A DNA stretch of 64,000 bases from Dioscorea cayenensis subsp. rotundata (taxonomy: Eukaryota; Streptophyta; Magnoliopsida; Dioscoreales; Dioscoreaceae), in contig NC_052481.1 of NCBI RefSeq assembly GCF_009730915.1, forward strand, positions 19,588,386-19,652,385. Reading direction: 5' to 3'. Position 1 is the first letter of the stretch. Each line of letters starts with the position of its first letter. The notes beneath the pieces were generated by a model. The model did not search any database. It saw nothing but the letters and a program-made list of their open reading frames with translations, and had not been told where the DNA came from. Position numbers and translations under genes: made by a program. This document shows positions 22,129 through 34,363 of the stretch, piece after piece.

Positions 22129-25100
22129 CTAGAGGGTCTTCAAATATCTCTTAAATTCATAAAATATGTAAGGTACTGGAAACATATCCCTGTTAAAAGA
22201 ACCATTGAAGGAGCCTTCGATTCTCCTAGCACACTCTCTGAACCTTTTGTAATATGATGTCAGTTGAATGTGAGCCAGAGTCAGGATCATCTTTCTACAC
22301 AAACTGTCGCTGAAAGTTGTGATGACATCCTCGTACATCAACTTTATAGCAGCTTTCCATCTGCTCAGAAAATCCCTCACCAGCGGTTCAAGATCAGTAG
22401 GCAAAGGCTTCTCTGCACTGGAGCTTGATTCTTCGGCTGACAAAATAATATGCACATCAAGTATCAGTATTATCTATGATGAATGACATGGTAGTGTAAC
22501 AAGTTGGTATAGTTAAACTTACAGTCTTGTGACTCCACAAATTTGATTAGATCGTTGAAATGCTCAAGCAGCATTTCTTCCTGCATTTATTTATCAAATG
22601 GTCAAAATTAGTTCACTATTCAATGCATTCATCAAGCATAAAATACATGGACAGAAAGCATTTTGCACTAAATGGGGCAAAGACTTACGACAAAGATTTG
22701 TCCGTTGCTATATGCCAGATGCATACAGTGAGTCATTGTTCTTTCACATTTTAAACCTGCTTTCTATAACAAGTTTCCGACACGCTAAAACAAAAGCAAA
22801 GGACAAAGGTGGAGATGTAAAGATTGAGAAAAGACAGCAAGTCCTAACCTTCAGTACAGCAGTTGTCATATCATAGTTGTTTATCAGGAATGTGGCTTGC
22901 AACTTTGGCTTTGTGAAAGTTTTGGCAAGCTTAATGAGCAGGTCATCAATTGCCATTTGTAATCTTCCAAGGATCAAATCAAGCTGCAATGGTAGAAATC
23001 ACAGAGAAATCATGATAAAGGGATTAAACCAACTGGAACTATTTTAGTGACAGGTAACAAACTCAATATGTAGGTAGTCTCTTTGTATACTAACACAGAA
23101 AATAATAAAGATGAGAGATTCTATGCAGCTACCTGACCATCTCCATGTTGATCATCGATGTTGACAAGGGATTCTACGTCAAGGGATGCTATGAATTCAG
23201 CATAGTGCTGCATCACATAGTGAGGATGGACGTCATCTTCCAATAATATCCTTATGTTGCCATTTCGTAGACTGTCGAGATGCATACCAAGTACCAATTT
23301 GAAACGAAACCACAAAGAAGTATTAACCTGTCAATTTTTAATGAAGTAAAGTTTAAGGGAGTAGATGCAGAGGCAAATTATGTTGTGAAAACAACAAGAG
23401 GCATCAGAACTCATCGAAAAAGATGAATAATCATAAAGCAAAGCAATTTTATATAAAAAAAAAACCTTATTAAATATGTAACCAAAAAAAGAAAGAAAAT
23501 GGTGATAGGCTACCACCAAGAACTTCTCAAGTCATTTCATAAGTCAAATGTGTCACACCTTGTCGAGGTATGAATCCAAGCATGGAATTCGCTGCCTGAA
23601 CATGACCATCTGTGCACAAAAATTGAAAATTTTATCATATCCAAATTGTGCAGATCATTTTCAGCAAAAATGAAGCCGTGGCCTTTTGCTTCTTTGACTG
23701 AACCTTATATAATTGCGTGACATATATCAGACATATTCCCGATAGAAGTATTGCCCAATACAAAAAAGAAACTGACTAACCTGGTGCTCATGAACTATGC
23801 GTATCATTAGCATCAAACCAAGGGCATCATAACAATTTGGAAGTACCATATTGAAATGTTCATAGAGAACAGCAAATGGTCCTGAAAAGAAAAAAAATAA
23901 TCATCGAGGTTATTTTCTTGTTCCACAATTCACAATATGCTTTTATACGCACAGTTAACTTTAATATGAAGGACTTAAAAGAGGCCGGCTATATAATTAA
24001 TTTTCTATGTAAAGCCCTCCTAAGGCTGGAGAACATCCTATAAATAAATGAGTGCTAGGTACCTGCAAAGATATCATAGAATATAAATTCTTCTCCAAAG
24101 AAATCACCACAAAACAGATATCTGTAGTGCAGCAAAGAAAAATTGTTAGTTGAGCACTCAAAGGCCTCTTCAATAGAATTCACGAACAAAATGCATCATT
24201 ACTCAGAAGCAGCAGTATCCATCAGAAGCTTGTGCAAGCTCCTAAACAAAACTTCATATGGATATCTTTGAGAATTCTCTTCAGCTGTATGTGGGATCAA
24301 TGCCGGCTGATCAATTTCCTAACAGCATAAAAGAAAATTTTAGAATTTCATACGTGGTCATATGACATGAAATTGCCTGATGTTCAACTATACTTGCTAC
24401 TATGAGAATATGAGCATCAAGACAACCACAGGGCTCAAATGGGCACAATAACCACTTAAGATGGCCATGTAACAATGCATAACAAGCATGAAAAGATTAT
24501 GGAAGAGAGCATCCTGAAATCAATCATTAAATAAGACCCATGGATTGATTAACTAATCCCTTATTCCCCCAAGTAAAAACCTGGACACAGTTGCATCAGA
24601 CCCATCCTTACAAATTCTTAACTAAGACATGCTTGATGCCTTTAATGCACTCATATTCCAGAAATGAGGACGCAAAGATAGCAAAGGGTAATTTTCATTA
24701 TATTGCCTTGTGGGAAGACTAGCAAGCTTTGCTCTTGTAAAGAAAAATAAAATTTTTAAGTGCAAGAAACAGAAGTACTTATTCTCATTTATATTCATTA
24801 TGCATATTCATAACTCTGAATCAAAATATTAAAATGTACCAAAAGGTGGAAAATAGATCTTTATCAGAGAGTATACATAGAAAAAGACCTTTAGAATATT
24901 AATCCTACCACCCAATGCAAAAACAGCTGAACCATTCTTCAAAGGTTCTCTTCCTCCTAAGGAGAGTCCTGTGCTCTTGGTCTCGACTCCAATCAAATCA
25001 CTTGAAGTTGCTATATCCAGCTGTAATTTCCCCATTGCTTGTATGTATGCGCGAAAATGAGCACTTAAAATCTGGTGTGGAAAAAGAAAGAAAGTTGAAA

Positions 25101-26194
25101 GTGACAAAAAAATGTGCTACTATAAATGACAGGACAAAGCAAGAACAATTTCATTTTATAGTTTAGTTGTAGAAGTATCTAGTTTCAAAATACCATATGA
25201 CTTGAAACGAACTTTGCAAAATGGAAGGTTCTATAGAAAAGCACACATGATGAAGATAATAGAGATACTAAGCAAAATAAAGTTGACCAAACTAACTGGG
25301 CTAATGTTTGATAATTATGACCAAGTTTGTCACTTCCAATCATGTATTTATAAAGGAAGGATGTAACAGAGTTTCAAGACAATTTACCTTGTTCATTGTA
25401 TCAATATATGTTGCCTTAACCTCATTATATATCTCCCTACCATGCTCTTTAAGAAAAATAATCAAGCACCTACAATATCAAAGTACATAAAAAGGATTTA
25501 ATACAATCAAGAAATTCTTATAAAAAGAGTGGGCAGCAAACCAGCTGCAACTATTATATTGGCAAAATGACAATAATATGGAAAGGACAACTATCGGGCA
25601 TTGTGTTAGTATCTAACATCAAAGTGATCAGCAAAAAAAATGAAGAAGCTTACTGGTTTCCAAACACAACTATGTACTTTAAGAAAAGTATATTGGCTGC
25701 ATGTAGCTATGCTGTAAGGACTAAAGAAAATATCCTGGCATACCAAATAACTAAGGCTCATCACATTTCTGATGAACTGATGGTCCATCTTTACAGAAAT
25801 GCTTTGTTGTTAAAAAGAAAAAATATTACAACTACGAGACAAGAGAAAGAATCAGGTAACATATGCATGAAACACTAAAATCTCATATTTGGTGCAGCAT
25901 GGACTCTATTTCTTAAGATACAAACATATATCAATAAGATCACCAGAAGCTTATCATAAAGAACATACATATTTTGATAATACCAAGCATTAGGCGAAAC
26001 CAGATGCGCAACATCAGATGATATTCAAATTAAGTCAACACTATACAAAGATAAATCAAACCAGATATGGAATGGAATCAATATGAGAGAAAGAAATCTT
26101 ACTTATACTTAAGAAGAATACTTTGCTGCAGGATCTGGATGCTTGTTTTTGGCTTTCTCAAGGCATGGATTTTTGCCACAATAAATTCAAATAC
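22129..26194 (-). CDS. VPS52: VPS52, GARP/EARP tethering complex subunit, 3' half only
   Basis: Eleven minus-strand exons read in phase without a break: 26194-26103, 25469-25388, 25071-24889, 24318-24203, 24121-24063, 23881-23781, 23609-23559, 23327-23133, 22983-22849, 22580-22523 and 22436-22129 (stop TAG). They encode the C-terminal part of VPS52, for example KPKTSIQILQQSILLKYK, SAHFRAYIQAMGKLQLDIAT, NCYDALGLMLMIRIVHEHQ, DDVHPHYVMQHYAEF and the C-terminal FPVPYIFYEFKRYLKTL. In plants (POK) VPS52 helps tether endosome-derived vesicles at the trans-Golgi and is needed for pollen tube growth. By comparison with the ~700-residue family, roughly the N-terminal 40-50% is missing. Upstream lies 550 bp without a recognisable exon and then the assembly gap. 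All junctions are GT-AG with clean phases. Confidence 0.93.
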
Positions 26195-26747
26195 CTTTCA
26201 AAAGAAAGTTTCACCATTACTGGTTCTGAAAATCAAGAAAAATGTATAATCATAACTAATCAAATCCCCATTGTGTCATTTGTGAAATATTCCAAGTAGA
26301 CACACCACAAAAATATACCGAGTGGAAAGAATGAAACAGAATTGTGAGCCTGGATATTGTGCAACAAGAATCAATAAAACAAGCAAAATTTGCCAAAGCT
26401 GATATTTGACTCAATGAGTATGACTTGCTCAAAAAACATACATTTCAGAGCACCTATTACATCCACTAATAAAAAATAAACACATCATTGGTGCAAGAGA
26501 GTTCCATCGGTGACCATAACGAGTGGCCAAATATTCATTAAGCAGCCAAAAAGATTATCATATCAAATAAATTCCAATCATGTCAAACATTGAGCTTGAA
26601 GGTATTTCACGCCCAAAAATAACTTTATTTAATTTGATGTTCCTCCCATTGATTTAAAACAGCCAGCCGTCCAATATTATCTTCAAACAGAATAGGATAA
26701 AGTCAAGAACAAGAAACCCTGATCAAAATGTTTCTAACAACTAGCAA

Positions 26748-27747
26748 NNNNNNNNNNNNNNNNNNNNNNNNNNNNNNNNNNNNNNNNNNNNNNNNNNNNN
26801 NNNNNNNNNNNNNNNNNNNNNNNNNNNNNNNNNNNNNNNNNNNNNNNNNNNNNNNNNNNNNNNNNNNNNNNNNNNNNNNNNNNNNNNNNNNNNNNNNNNN
26901 NNNNNNNNNNNNNNNNNNNNNNNNNNNNNNNNNNNNNNNNNNNNNNNNNNNNNNNNNNNNNNNNNNNNNNNNNNNNNNNNNNNNNNNNNNNNNNNNNNNN
27001 NNNNNNNNNNNNNNNNNNNNNNNNNNNNNNNNNNNNNNNNNNNNNNNNNNNNNNNNNNNNNNNNNNNNNNNNNNNNNNNNNNNNNNNNNNNNNNNNNNNN
27101 NNNNNNNNNNNNNNNNNNNNNNNNNNNNNNNNNNNNNNNNNNNNNNNNNNNNNNNNNNNNNNNNNNNNNNNNNNNNNNNNNNNNNNNNNNNNNNNNNNNN
27201 NNNNNNNNNNNNNNNNNNNNNNNNNNNNNNNNNNNNNNNNNNNNNNNNNNNNNNNNNNNNNNNNNNNNNNNNNNNNNNNNNNNNNNNNNNNNNNNNNNNN
27301 NNNNNNNNNNNNNNNNNNNNNNNNNNNNNNNNNNNNNNNNNNNNNNNNNNNNNNNNNNNNNNNNNNNNNNNNNNNNNNNNNNNNNNNNNNNNNNNNNNNN
27401 NNNNNNNNNNNNNNNNNNNNNNNNNNNNNNNNNNNNNNNNNNNNNNNNNNNNNNNNNNNNNNNNNNNNNNNNNNNNNNNNNNNNNNNNNNNNNNNNNNNN
27501 NNNNNNNNNNNNNNNNNNNNNNNNNNNNNNNNNNNNNNNNNNNNNNNNNNNNNNNNNNNNNNNNNNNNNNNNNNNNNNNNNNNNNNNNNNNNNNNNNNNN
27601 NNNNNNNNNNNNNNNNNNNNNNNNNNNNNNNNNNNNNNNNNNNNNNNNNNNNNNNNNNNNNNNNNNNNNNNNNNNNNNNNNNNNNNNNNNNNNNNNNNNN
27701 NNNNNNNNNNNNNNNNNNNNNNNNNNNNNNNNNNNNNNNNNNNNNNN
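26748..27747. other. Assembly gap of exactly 1,000 N
   Basis: A round-number N block, the usual placeholder for a gap of unknown length. It interrupts VPS52, whose 5' exons are not found on the far side. Order, distance and orientation across it are therefore unproven. Confidence 0.99.
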
Positions 27748-28082
27748 ATATACTTTTTATATAATTTAAAAATTTAACATAATGTTTATCTTGTTTAGGG
27801 TCTAAAAATATATATTTGTGTTGGATTTTTCATTATATTACTCTCTACGCATTTATTGCTGTTATCTAAGATTTGTGTTAAATATATCACGTAGGAAATA
27901 TCAGGAAGGTTATTATATCGTTGATAAAAGAAATTATTCAAAAATATTTCTAAAAAATAAAAAAAGATATCAAATGTATGAGGGAAAAAATAGGTTCTTT
28001 TTAATGAGATTCTTCGGCGTGTTTTGAGTTGAAATTAAAATGCTAACTTTTTTTTATTTTATTCTGTTTTTAAATTAATTTA
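27748..28082. other. AT-rich sequence right of the gap
   Basis: No gene, exon of VPS52 or transposon terminus is recognised. Confidence 0.5.
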
Positions 28083-28091
28083 TATAAAAAG

Positions 28092-28381
28092 GGTTTAATT
28101 GCTATACAGGTCCTTGTAATTGTGTATTTTCTATCTTTTTAGTCTTTTTAATACTTTTAGGTACAATTACGTCCTCATATTTAATCAAGTTGGGTCATTC
28201 TAGTCCACAACAATATTTTTAGGTACAATTAAGTCACTGTAATTTATACTTGTCCATTTACACCACGGACTAGAATGATCCAACTCGATTAAATATGAAG
28301 ATTTAATTGTACATAAAAATATTGTAAGGACTAAAAGGATAGAAAGTACATAATTATAGGGACATGTACATCAAATAAACC
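28092..28381. mobile_element. Hairpin MITE with 9 bp target duplication (Mutator type)
   Basis: The 290 bp element is a near-perfect inverted repeat. The left arm holds GGTTTAATTGC, TTTCTATCTTTTTAGTC and GGGTCATTCTAGTCC. The right arm holds the complements, ending AAATAAACC. It is flanked by TATAAAAAG at 28083-28091 and 28382-28390. A 9 bp duplication is the Mutator signature. It has no coding sequence. Confidence 0.88.
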
Positions 28382-28390
28382 TATAAAAAG

Positions 28391-28868
28391 GTGAAATTTT
28401 GCAAATATATTTTACATATTTTTTAAAACAAAATTTCATGAGTTTTACAGTTTTAGTACTTTATTAAGATCATTTATACTGAAAAAAAACTTTTGGATTT
28501 TATTTGACTAGATCTCTATTTTCATGTATATAATGATTGAATGAGTGGTATGTTGCTAAAAAAATAAAAATCCAAATTAATTATTATCAATTATGCAAAA
28601 AATTTGCAAAATAAATTGTTGTTAATTTTGTATAATTTGAAATTAAAAATTACATATTTTGGTGATAATACGCTGTATTTTTTCTGGCTTTTTTTTTTTC
28701 ATATTTGAATGCTATTCTTGTGATTCTAATTCTAACCATGTCACAAGCATGTCATATCTGGTTAATTTATGAACATTCATGCACCTCATATGCTCACAAG
28801 AATGATTAAATTAATCAGTATAACAATACAAAAAAAGTTAATTGTTTTGGCTGTAAGATGAAATTATT
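28391..28868. other. AT-rich spacer
   Basis: Nothing recognised. It borders the endogenous viral fragment. Confidence 0.5.
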
Positions 28869-29640
28869 TTGAGAATAGGAGATAACCCTTGGAAACACTG
28901 GGATAAAAATAAGATTTACTGTAAATTAGAATTAAAAGATCCAGATTTTAGAATCCAAAATAAAAAGATAGAATCCACTAATGAAAACATTCAAGAATAT
29001 AAAATGCATATAAATGACCTATTAAAGCTAGGTGTAATACGAAGAAGCACTAGTAGACATAGAAGCCCAGCTTTTATTGTTAATAAACATAGTGAGCAAA
29101 TTAGAGGGAAAAGTAGAATGGTAATAGATTACCGAAGATTAAATGATAATACTATAGAAGATGCATATGACATTCCAGATAAAACTGAACTAATTAATTC
29201 TATCCAAACAAGTACTATCTTCGATGAAAGTTTGATCATGAAGTCGAGTTTTAGCAAGTTAAAATGGATCCTTCTAGTATAGAATGGACTCGCATTTACT
29301 TGTCCTCTAGGACATTTTGAATGGCTCTGTAATGCCATTCGGGTTAAAAATGCACTAGTATATTTCAAAGGAAAATGGATGACATATTTTCAAAAATATA
29401 AAAAGTTTTTGTATGTATCTATATAGATGATATTCTAGTACATAGTAAAACTAAACAAGAACATGTAAGCCATTTAAAATTAATTCTTAGTGAATTTTTA
29501 AAACATGGAATCATTATCAGTGGAAAGAAAGCTCAATTCTTTTAGAAAAACATTGAATTCTTAGGAGTAGAAATAGGAAATGGAAAGATTAAGTTACTGA
29601 CCGCATATAGCTAAGAAAAAATACTAGATACTCCACTTTA
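28869..29640 (+). pseudogene. Endogenous caulimovirid fragment: reverse transcriptase part
   Basis: A plus-strand remnant of a plant pararetrovirus polyprotein. An open part (28869-29282) carries the RT entry with MVIDYRRLN. After stops and frame changes, recognisable pieces continue to about 29600, including CPLGHFEW and the active-site box YIDDIL near 29420. The wording around these boxes fits Caulimoviridae better than Ty3/gypsy RT. The reading is broken several times, with no intact polyprotein, movement protein or coat region, so it is a dead fossil fragment. Confidence 0.8.
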
Positions 29641-29849
29641 TTAGAGATGTTAAAACATTTAATTTATAACGATTTTTTTAGTTTGATTACTTACATATAG
29701 ATGATTAAATAATAATTCAAAATTATCTATCTCCATTTTCTAATTTTACCAGAGTTTCTTGTATTGTTTGTATAAGTTTAATATTTTATTTGGTCTTCAA
29801 TTTTTATATTATTCCTAGTCAAATATTTTCGAACCATTTTTAGATATTA

Positions 29850-30275
29850 GTTTAAGAAACTTCATTACTAGAAGAACAAGATTTATTATAGGACTTAATA
29901 TAATAATTAATTTCTTCCATGGATGCACCATAACCTCCTCTGGAATTAGTTTTATAGGAGTACCTTTATTATCTTATGCTTCAGAATATTTTGATGCAAA
30001 AAATCAATCCTGCTGTGAAAATTGTAAAAATCCTAAAAATCTACCTTCTCCAAAACATCAAGAAAAAACTCATGAAACTCTTTTAGAATTTAGTAAGTGT
30101 AGTTTATTTGATGAATTAACCCTTGAGCCGCCTTTAGATCAACTTGTAAATCCAGATTTCTTATACAACTTGATTTCTTCCGGTCACAGTGATATTGATG
30201 ATATATTAAGTAGATTAGAAAAAGAAGAAATAATAGGAGATAACCCTTGGAAACACTGGGATAAAAATAAGATTT
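29850..30275 (+). pseudogene. Endogenous caulimovirid fragment: segment normally upstream of RT
   Basis: This plus-strand piece reads as an acidic, Cys-containing linker (for example CCENCKNPKNLPSPKHQEK), open to 30275, where it reaches the same words that begin the RT fragment. Positions 28875-28917 and 30233-30275 are a 43 bp exact repeat. In a viral genome this segment would precede RT, yet here it follows it, so the locus is rearranged. No intact viral gene remains. Confidence 0.65.
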
Positions 30276-30576
30276 TTGTTTGAATTGCGTATCATTAAGC
30301 ATATAACATTTAATAAATACAAGTGATTATATTTCTAAATCTTAATGGATACTAGTTTATATTGTATAAAAAGAAATCAAGTTTCACACACACCACTTTT
30401 ATGTGATTTTACTATGTTACAGTTACCATTTAAAAGTTAAAGCCATTTTTCATTATAATAAAATTCTACAATACATCTATACATATTATTAAAATAGATA
30501 ATCTACTCCAATAGTGTTTCAAAGAACAATTTTTTTTTTTTTATAATATTTAAGTTTTTATTTATATTACTTATAA
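30276..30576. other. AT-rich spacer
   Basis: No gene recognised. It ends in the target duplication of the next element. Confidence 0.5.
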
Positions 30577-31086
30577 TATTAATAAGGGAAAATTACTGTT
30601 TGCCCCTCATGATATTCAAAAATCCCTAAAACCCCCTCCAACTTTTGCACGCCCGACACCTCCATTATAGTTTAAATTTTCTTTTACCCCCATCGGTCAC
30701 TTGAAATGGGTCCATACTATAAAAATTCCATTTTTGCCCTTGCAAATGGTGGGAAAAATCTACGCCAATCACATTATGTCCGAGCCTTTATGCATACAAT
30801 TGATGTTTTGCCTTCCCGCTGCTTTTGTCAAACAAAAGTTTTAGAATACTCATTACATCTTCTTCTTCTTCTTTACCTCATTTGGTTTGTTCGATTTTGA
30901 GTTCTCGCGGTTTCCTAATAAGGTGAGAATTTATTCGTTGCTCTCGGTTTGATCATTCCATGGGAAGGGAGTAACAACTTATAAAAATATAGAATCTGTT
31001 ATGGAGTTTTTGTGCTATTCACTAGATACAACGGGAGAGGCGAGTGCTAATCGTTAACTAGTATCGACTTCTTGGGAATCAGTGTT

Positions 31087-31300
31087 AGCTGAGATATGTG
31101 AGCGATGAGGTCTCAAAATTTCCCGGGTGAAGTTTATCACACCCGATGGACATAAAACAGGTTGTCGATAGAAAAGCGAGATTGACTTCCGTCGATGCGT
31201 GTGTCACGAGTACTCCATCTTCGAATGCGCTCGTGAGTCGATCTTATTGTTGAGACGAGATGATGTGCCATTGTCGTATCCTCTACCGAAAAATGATTTT
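31087..31300 (+). pseudogene. Relic of MULE transposase N-terminal region
   Basis: One plus-strand frame reads AEICER, a stop, then GLKISRVKFITPDGHKT, and after a second stop SEIDFRR and EYSIFECARESILLL. This looks like the N-terminal part of plant MURA-like proteins. With stops and no catalytic domain it is non-functional. The assignment rests on wording only. Confidence 0.45.
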
Positions 31301-32150
31301 CTCGTTGTAAAGTTCTTCTGCTTTTTATGTTTATGTAGTCGTAGAAGTTAATTATTGTTTAATTATCCCATTTACCTTTTTAAATATATTACGCTACCAT
31401 TTACATGTTGCTTTCTCCGCTTACATTATTTTTGTTTCGCTTAAATATTTGCTTTACCGCTTTAAATATTTGTGTTAACGCTTTAAAAACATGTTTAGTT
31501 ACCGCTTTAAACATTTTATGTTTCGCTTTAAAAACATTGACCTTTTTCAGGTTTTAAACCGAAGTGTCGACAGGTATTAGGATTCGCGAGCACTCCCTGC
31601 TCTACCTCATAGCGACCTCGGACGGTGTAGCATACCTTTTTCTTACTCGTGAGATCAATCAAGTGTTGTCGCTGGATATCGACAATGTTTTTCAAGACGC
31701 TTTTCAACCGTGAGATCTTGTAATAAAACCGTCACCGACTAGGCGTTGTAAATAAACAATTATTTAAAAAAAGAAAAATAACTTATTTTGAGTGTCAACT
31801 TTTGATATTTAAAAGAGATATTGCTCGTTTAAACGTTTTACTTAAACATTTTGAAAAATCAAAAAGCGGTATTGTAAATAAATAAAAAGTTATACTGAAA
31901 TCGTAATAATTTACATGAAAATGACAATGATATTTAAAACAATAACAAAGATATTTAAACAAAGACAATGAATTTTTAAACATGGAGACACTTTTTATTT
32001 AAACATTAACTTCGAAAAAATAAACATAAAATTAAGAATTTAAATAGAGACAAAGATATTTAAACAAAAAAACTATGATATGTAAATGATATACAATGTT
32101 ATTTACAAGGTAACTCTATTGTACAATATTATATATCAATCTTCTTTCGC

Positions 32151-32405
32151 CCCCGTCGACGAATCCCCCTTTTTCAGATGATGTCACCAAGCGTCCCCTT
32201 CCTTAAGTATGCGGATAACATACTTTATGCGCAAGTAAGGGACGTCCGCTTGCTGTAACCGTAGCTTTTCACCATCGAGCAGCTATTCGATAAACCACAT
32301 GACGTAGACGGCGCAGTCGACACTTCCTCGTTTCTGCCTTGGGATGTTAGTGTCGTGAACAAGGATAGGCTAGAGTCGCCGATTCGCCGAGGTCCATATC
32401 GACAC
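32151..32405 (-). pseudogene. Ulp1-like (C48) SUMO-protease C-terminal relic
   Basis: The minus strand reads IPRQKRGSVDCAVYVMWFIE, then an in-frame stop, then LLDGEKLRLQQADVPYLRIK and YVIRILKEGD. The Q...DC-x-V-Y-V layout matches the active-site Gln and Cys of Ulp1/SENP proteases, whose family pattern is a Q then DCG. Here the Gly after Cys is Ala. The catalytic His and Asp part is not found. Such ULP-like genes are known passengers of plant MULEs. Confidence 0.65.
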
Positions 32406-33445
32406 AATAGTTGAATAGTCTCCGCTGTCGAGATTTAAAATTTGATGTTAGAATTCTGACTAAATAAACACTATTTATAAAACTCTAGTTATCAAAGAAC
32501 TTACCATCTCTCCGACGTTTCTATAGCATCGCCCATTAACTAGGTTGACTGCCATAATCACAAGCCTGCGACAATAACCATAAATTAAACAGTATTCAGA
32601 CAAATTTAAGCGGAAAGTAAACTTTTTTAAACGGTAAACTAAATTCTTAAACGGAGACATAAATATTTAAACAAAAAACTCACATTTTAAACAGATACAT
32701 CAAATGTTTAAATACAATCCCATTACTTAAACGAAAACCTCATTTTAAAACTGTAACCATATCAACGTAAAGGGAAAACCTATAATGCAAACATTACACA
32801 GCATAACAATCGAAAAATCTCTTTTGATCCTGTACACAGACGAAAATGAAAACCAAAATAAAACCCTAGTCGATGAATCTCTCTGAGACTTCAATATCAT
32901 CCAATAAAATCATAACCACAAAACAACACCGAAAAATCTCTTTTTCTAATAGAATTGTTTAAAAAAATTCATAAACACAATTTCTTCAACAGCGTCCACC
33001 TCGGCTCAATACCTTAGACTGCGAGCTGATGAAATGCCGAATATTTGAGTTGGAATCCTTCTCCGAACAATGGCGGAACGCGAAGTTCTTCTTCGAGACA
33101 AGGATACCCGTGCAGAGACAATTTTGGAAATGAAACAAGTAAAGGCGGAGAGAGAGAGAGTATAACCCGACGCGATGATGGTTGTCTCTAGGGATTATCC
33201 AAAACAATAACTCCCACTCCCTCTCAAAGCGGACACTTGATTGCACTGCCATAACTTCCTATGAGAGGGACAATTTCGTCCATAAATTTCAAAAGTAACT
33301 CTGTTACAGCCGGTTACAACTTTTGGTGGTTTGAAAATCATTGAATTTTAAAAGGGAGGGTATTTTTAGGGATTGCCAAATTAAAGGGAGGTGTTTTTGG
33401 CAATATTGTAAAGTTAGGGGTTTTGGCAATTTTCACTATTAATAA

Positions 33446-34363
33446 TTGAAAAACATTAATTTACATAATTATTTATGCAATAAATATCCATAAGACCTTT
33501 CAAATCCAAGGTATAAAAATAGTTTCCATGGTAGGAGTTGTTTAATTATATTATTTTATATAAGATATTGTCTCAAAACTACTCACAAAAATTTTAAAAA
33601 CTCGGATGCGTAAAACCGAAAACAATGTTTCAGTTTTAAATAAATTTGAGTTAACTTAGATTTAGCTTGAGCCGGAGAGAGGCTACAAGCTCAGCCTCCA
33701 AAATCTAATCCACCTAAACTTCAACATAAACTCTGGCTTGTTCTCATCTAGGCAAGTCAACCCATGCAGAATCGTTGAGGGCAATCGATCGCAAAAAGAA
33801 TTAACTAGGCTTAGCTTTTGTCCTTGCTATAGTACAGGTTAGTTATAACTTTTTCACTTGATGAAATTTTTTATTAGGTTAGTTTTGTGTCGGGTTAAGT
33901 TTTCACTTATAATATGAATTACATCTTAACTATATTGTTGTATGTGTACAATTTGATTGTCTAAATGCTTTAATACCTTAGAACTTCGCACCCACACTAT
34001 TATCCATCACCACACATTTTTTTTTAAAATTTATAATTCAGAAAATTACATATAATTATATAATAAACTTTTTCATATTATATTTAAGATACTTTCGGAC
34101 ACAAACAGTAACATTGTATGCCCCTTTTAATTCCGACATTGTATGCACCTTAAGTCCAATATAGCATACCCCTTGTATTTTTACCAACCAAAGTTAAGTA
34201 TTTTACTCTTGTGATTATTGGCAGAATACTAAAAAGACCGTGCTCATTAGTGCACTAACTAGAGTTAAGTATTTTACTCTTGTGATTGTTGGCAACATAC
34301 TAGAAAGATCAATAAGTGACATGCTCATAAAGTGTATATAAATTATACCATAACTTTTAAATT
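33446..34363. other. Intergenic stretch with a 71 bp tandem duplication
   Basis: AGTTAAGTATTTTACTCTTG starts at 34192 and again at 34263, each followed by TGATT-x-TTGGCA. Otherwise AT-rich, with no gene seen. Confidence 0.6.

Larger units (their letters stand above)
30586..33436. mobile_element. Mutator-like element (MULE) with Ulp1 relic
   Basis: The 2,851 bp element is flanked by perfect 9 bp copies of TATTAATAA (30577-30585 and 33437-33445). The ends are GGGAAAATTACTGTTTGCCCC and, read from the right, GTGAAAATTGCCAAAACCCC. The inside holds a plus-strand relic of a MURA-type N-terminus and a minus-strand relic of a Ulp1 protease. It also has TTTAAA-rich low-complexity sequence such as repeated 'taccgctttaaa' units (31390-31550). 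The gene pair recalls Kaonashi-type MULEs that carry ULP-like genes. It is non-autonomous as it stands. Confidence 0.88.

Noticed and set aside
26728..27777. A 349-codon open frame
   Set aside because: It runs through the N gap; unknown bases simply contain no stop codon.
28869..29282. Reverse transcriptase considered as Ty3/gypsy
   Set aside because: The wording around MVIDYRRLN, CPLGHFEW and YIDDIL and the position of the upstream Cys-rich linker fit caulimovirids better. A profile search would decide.
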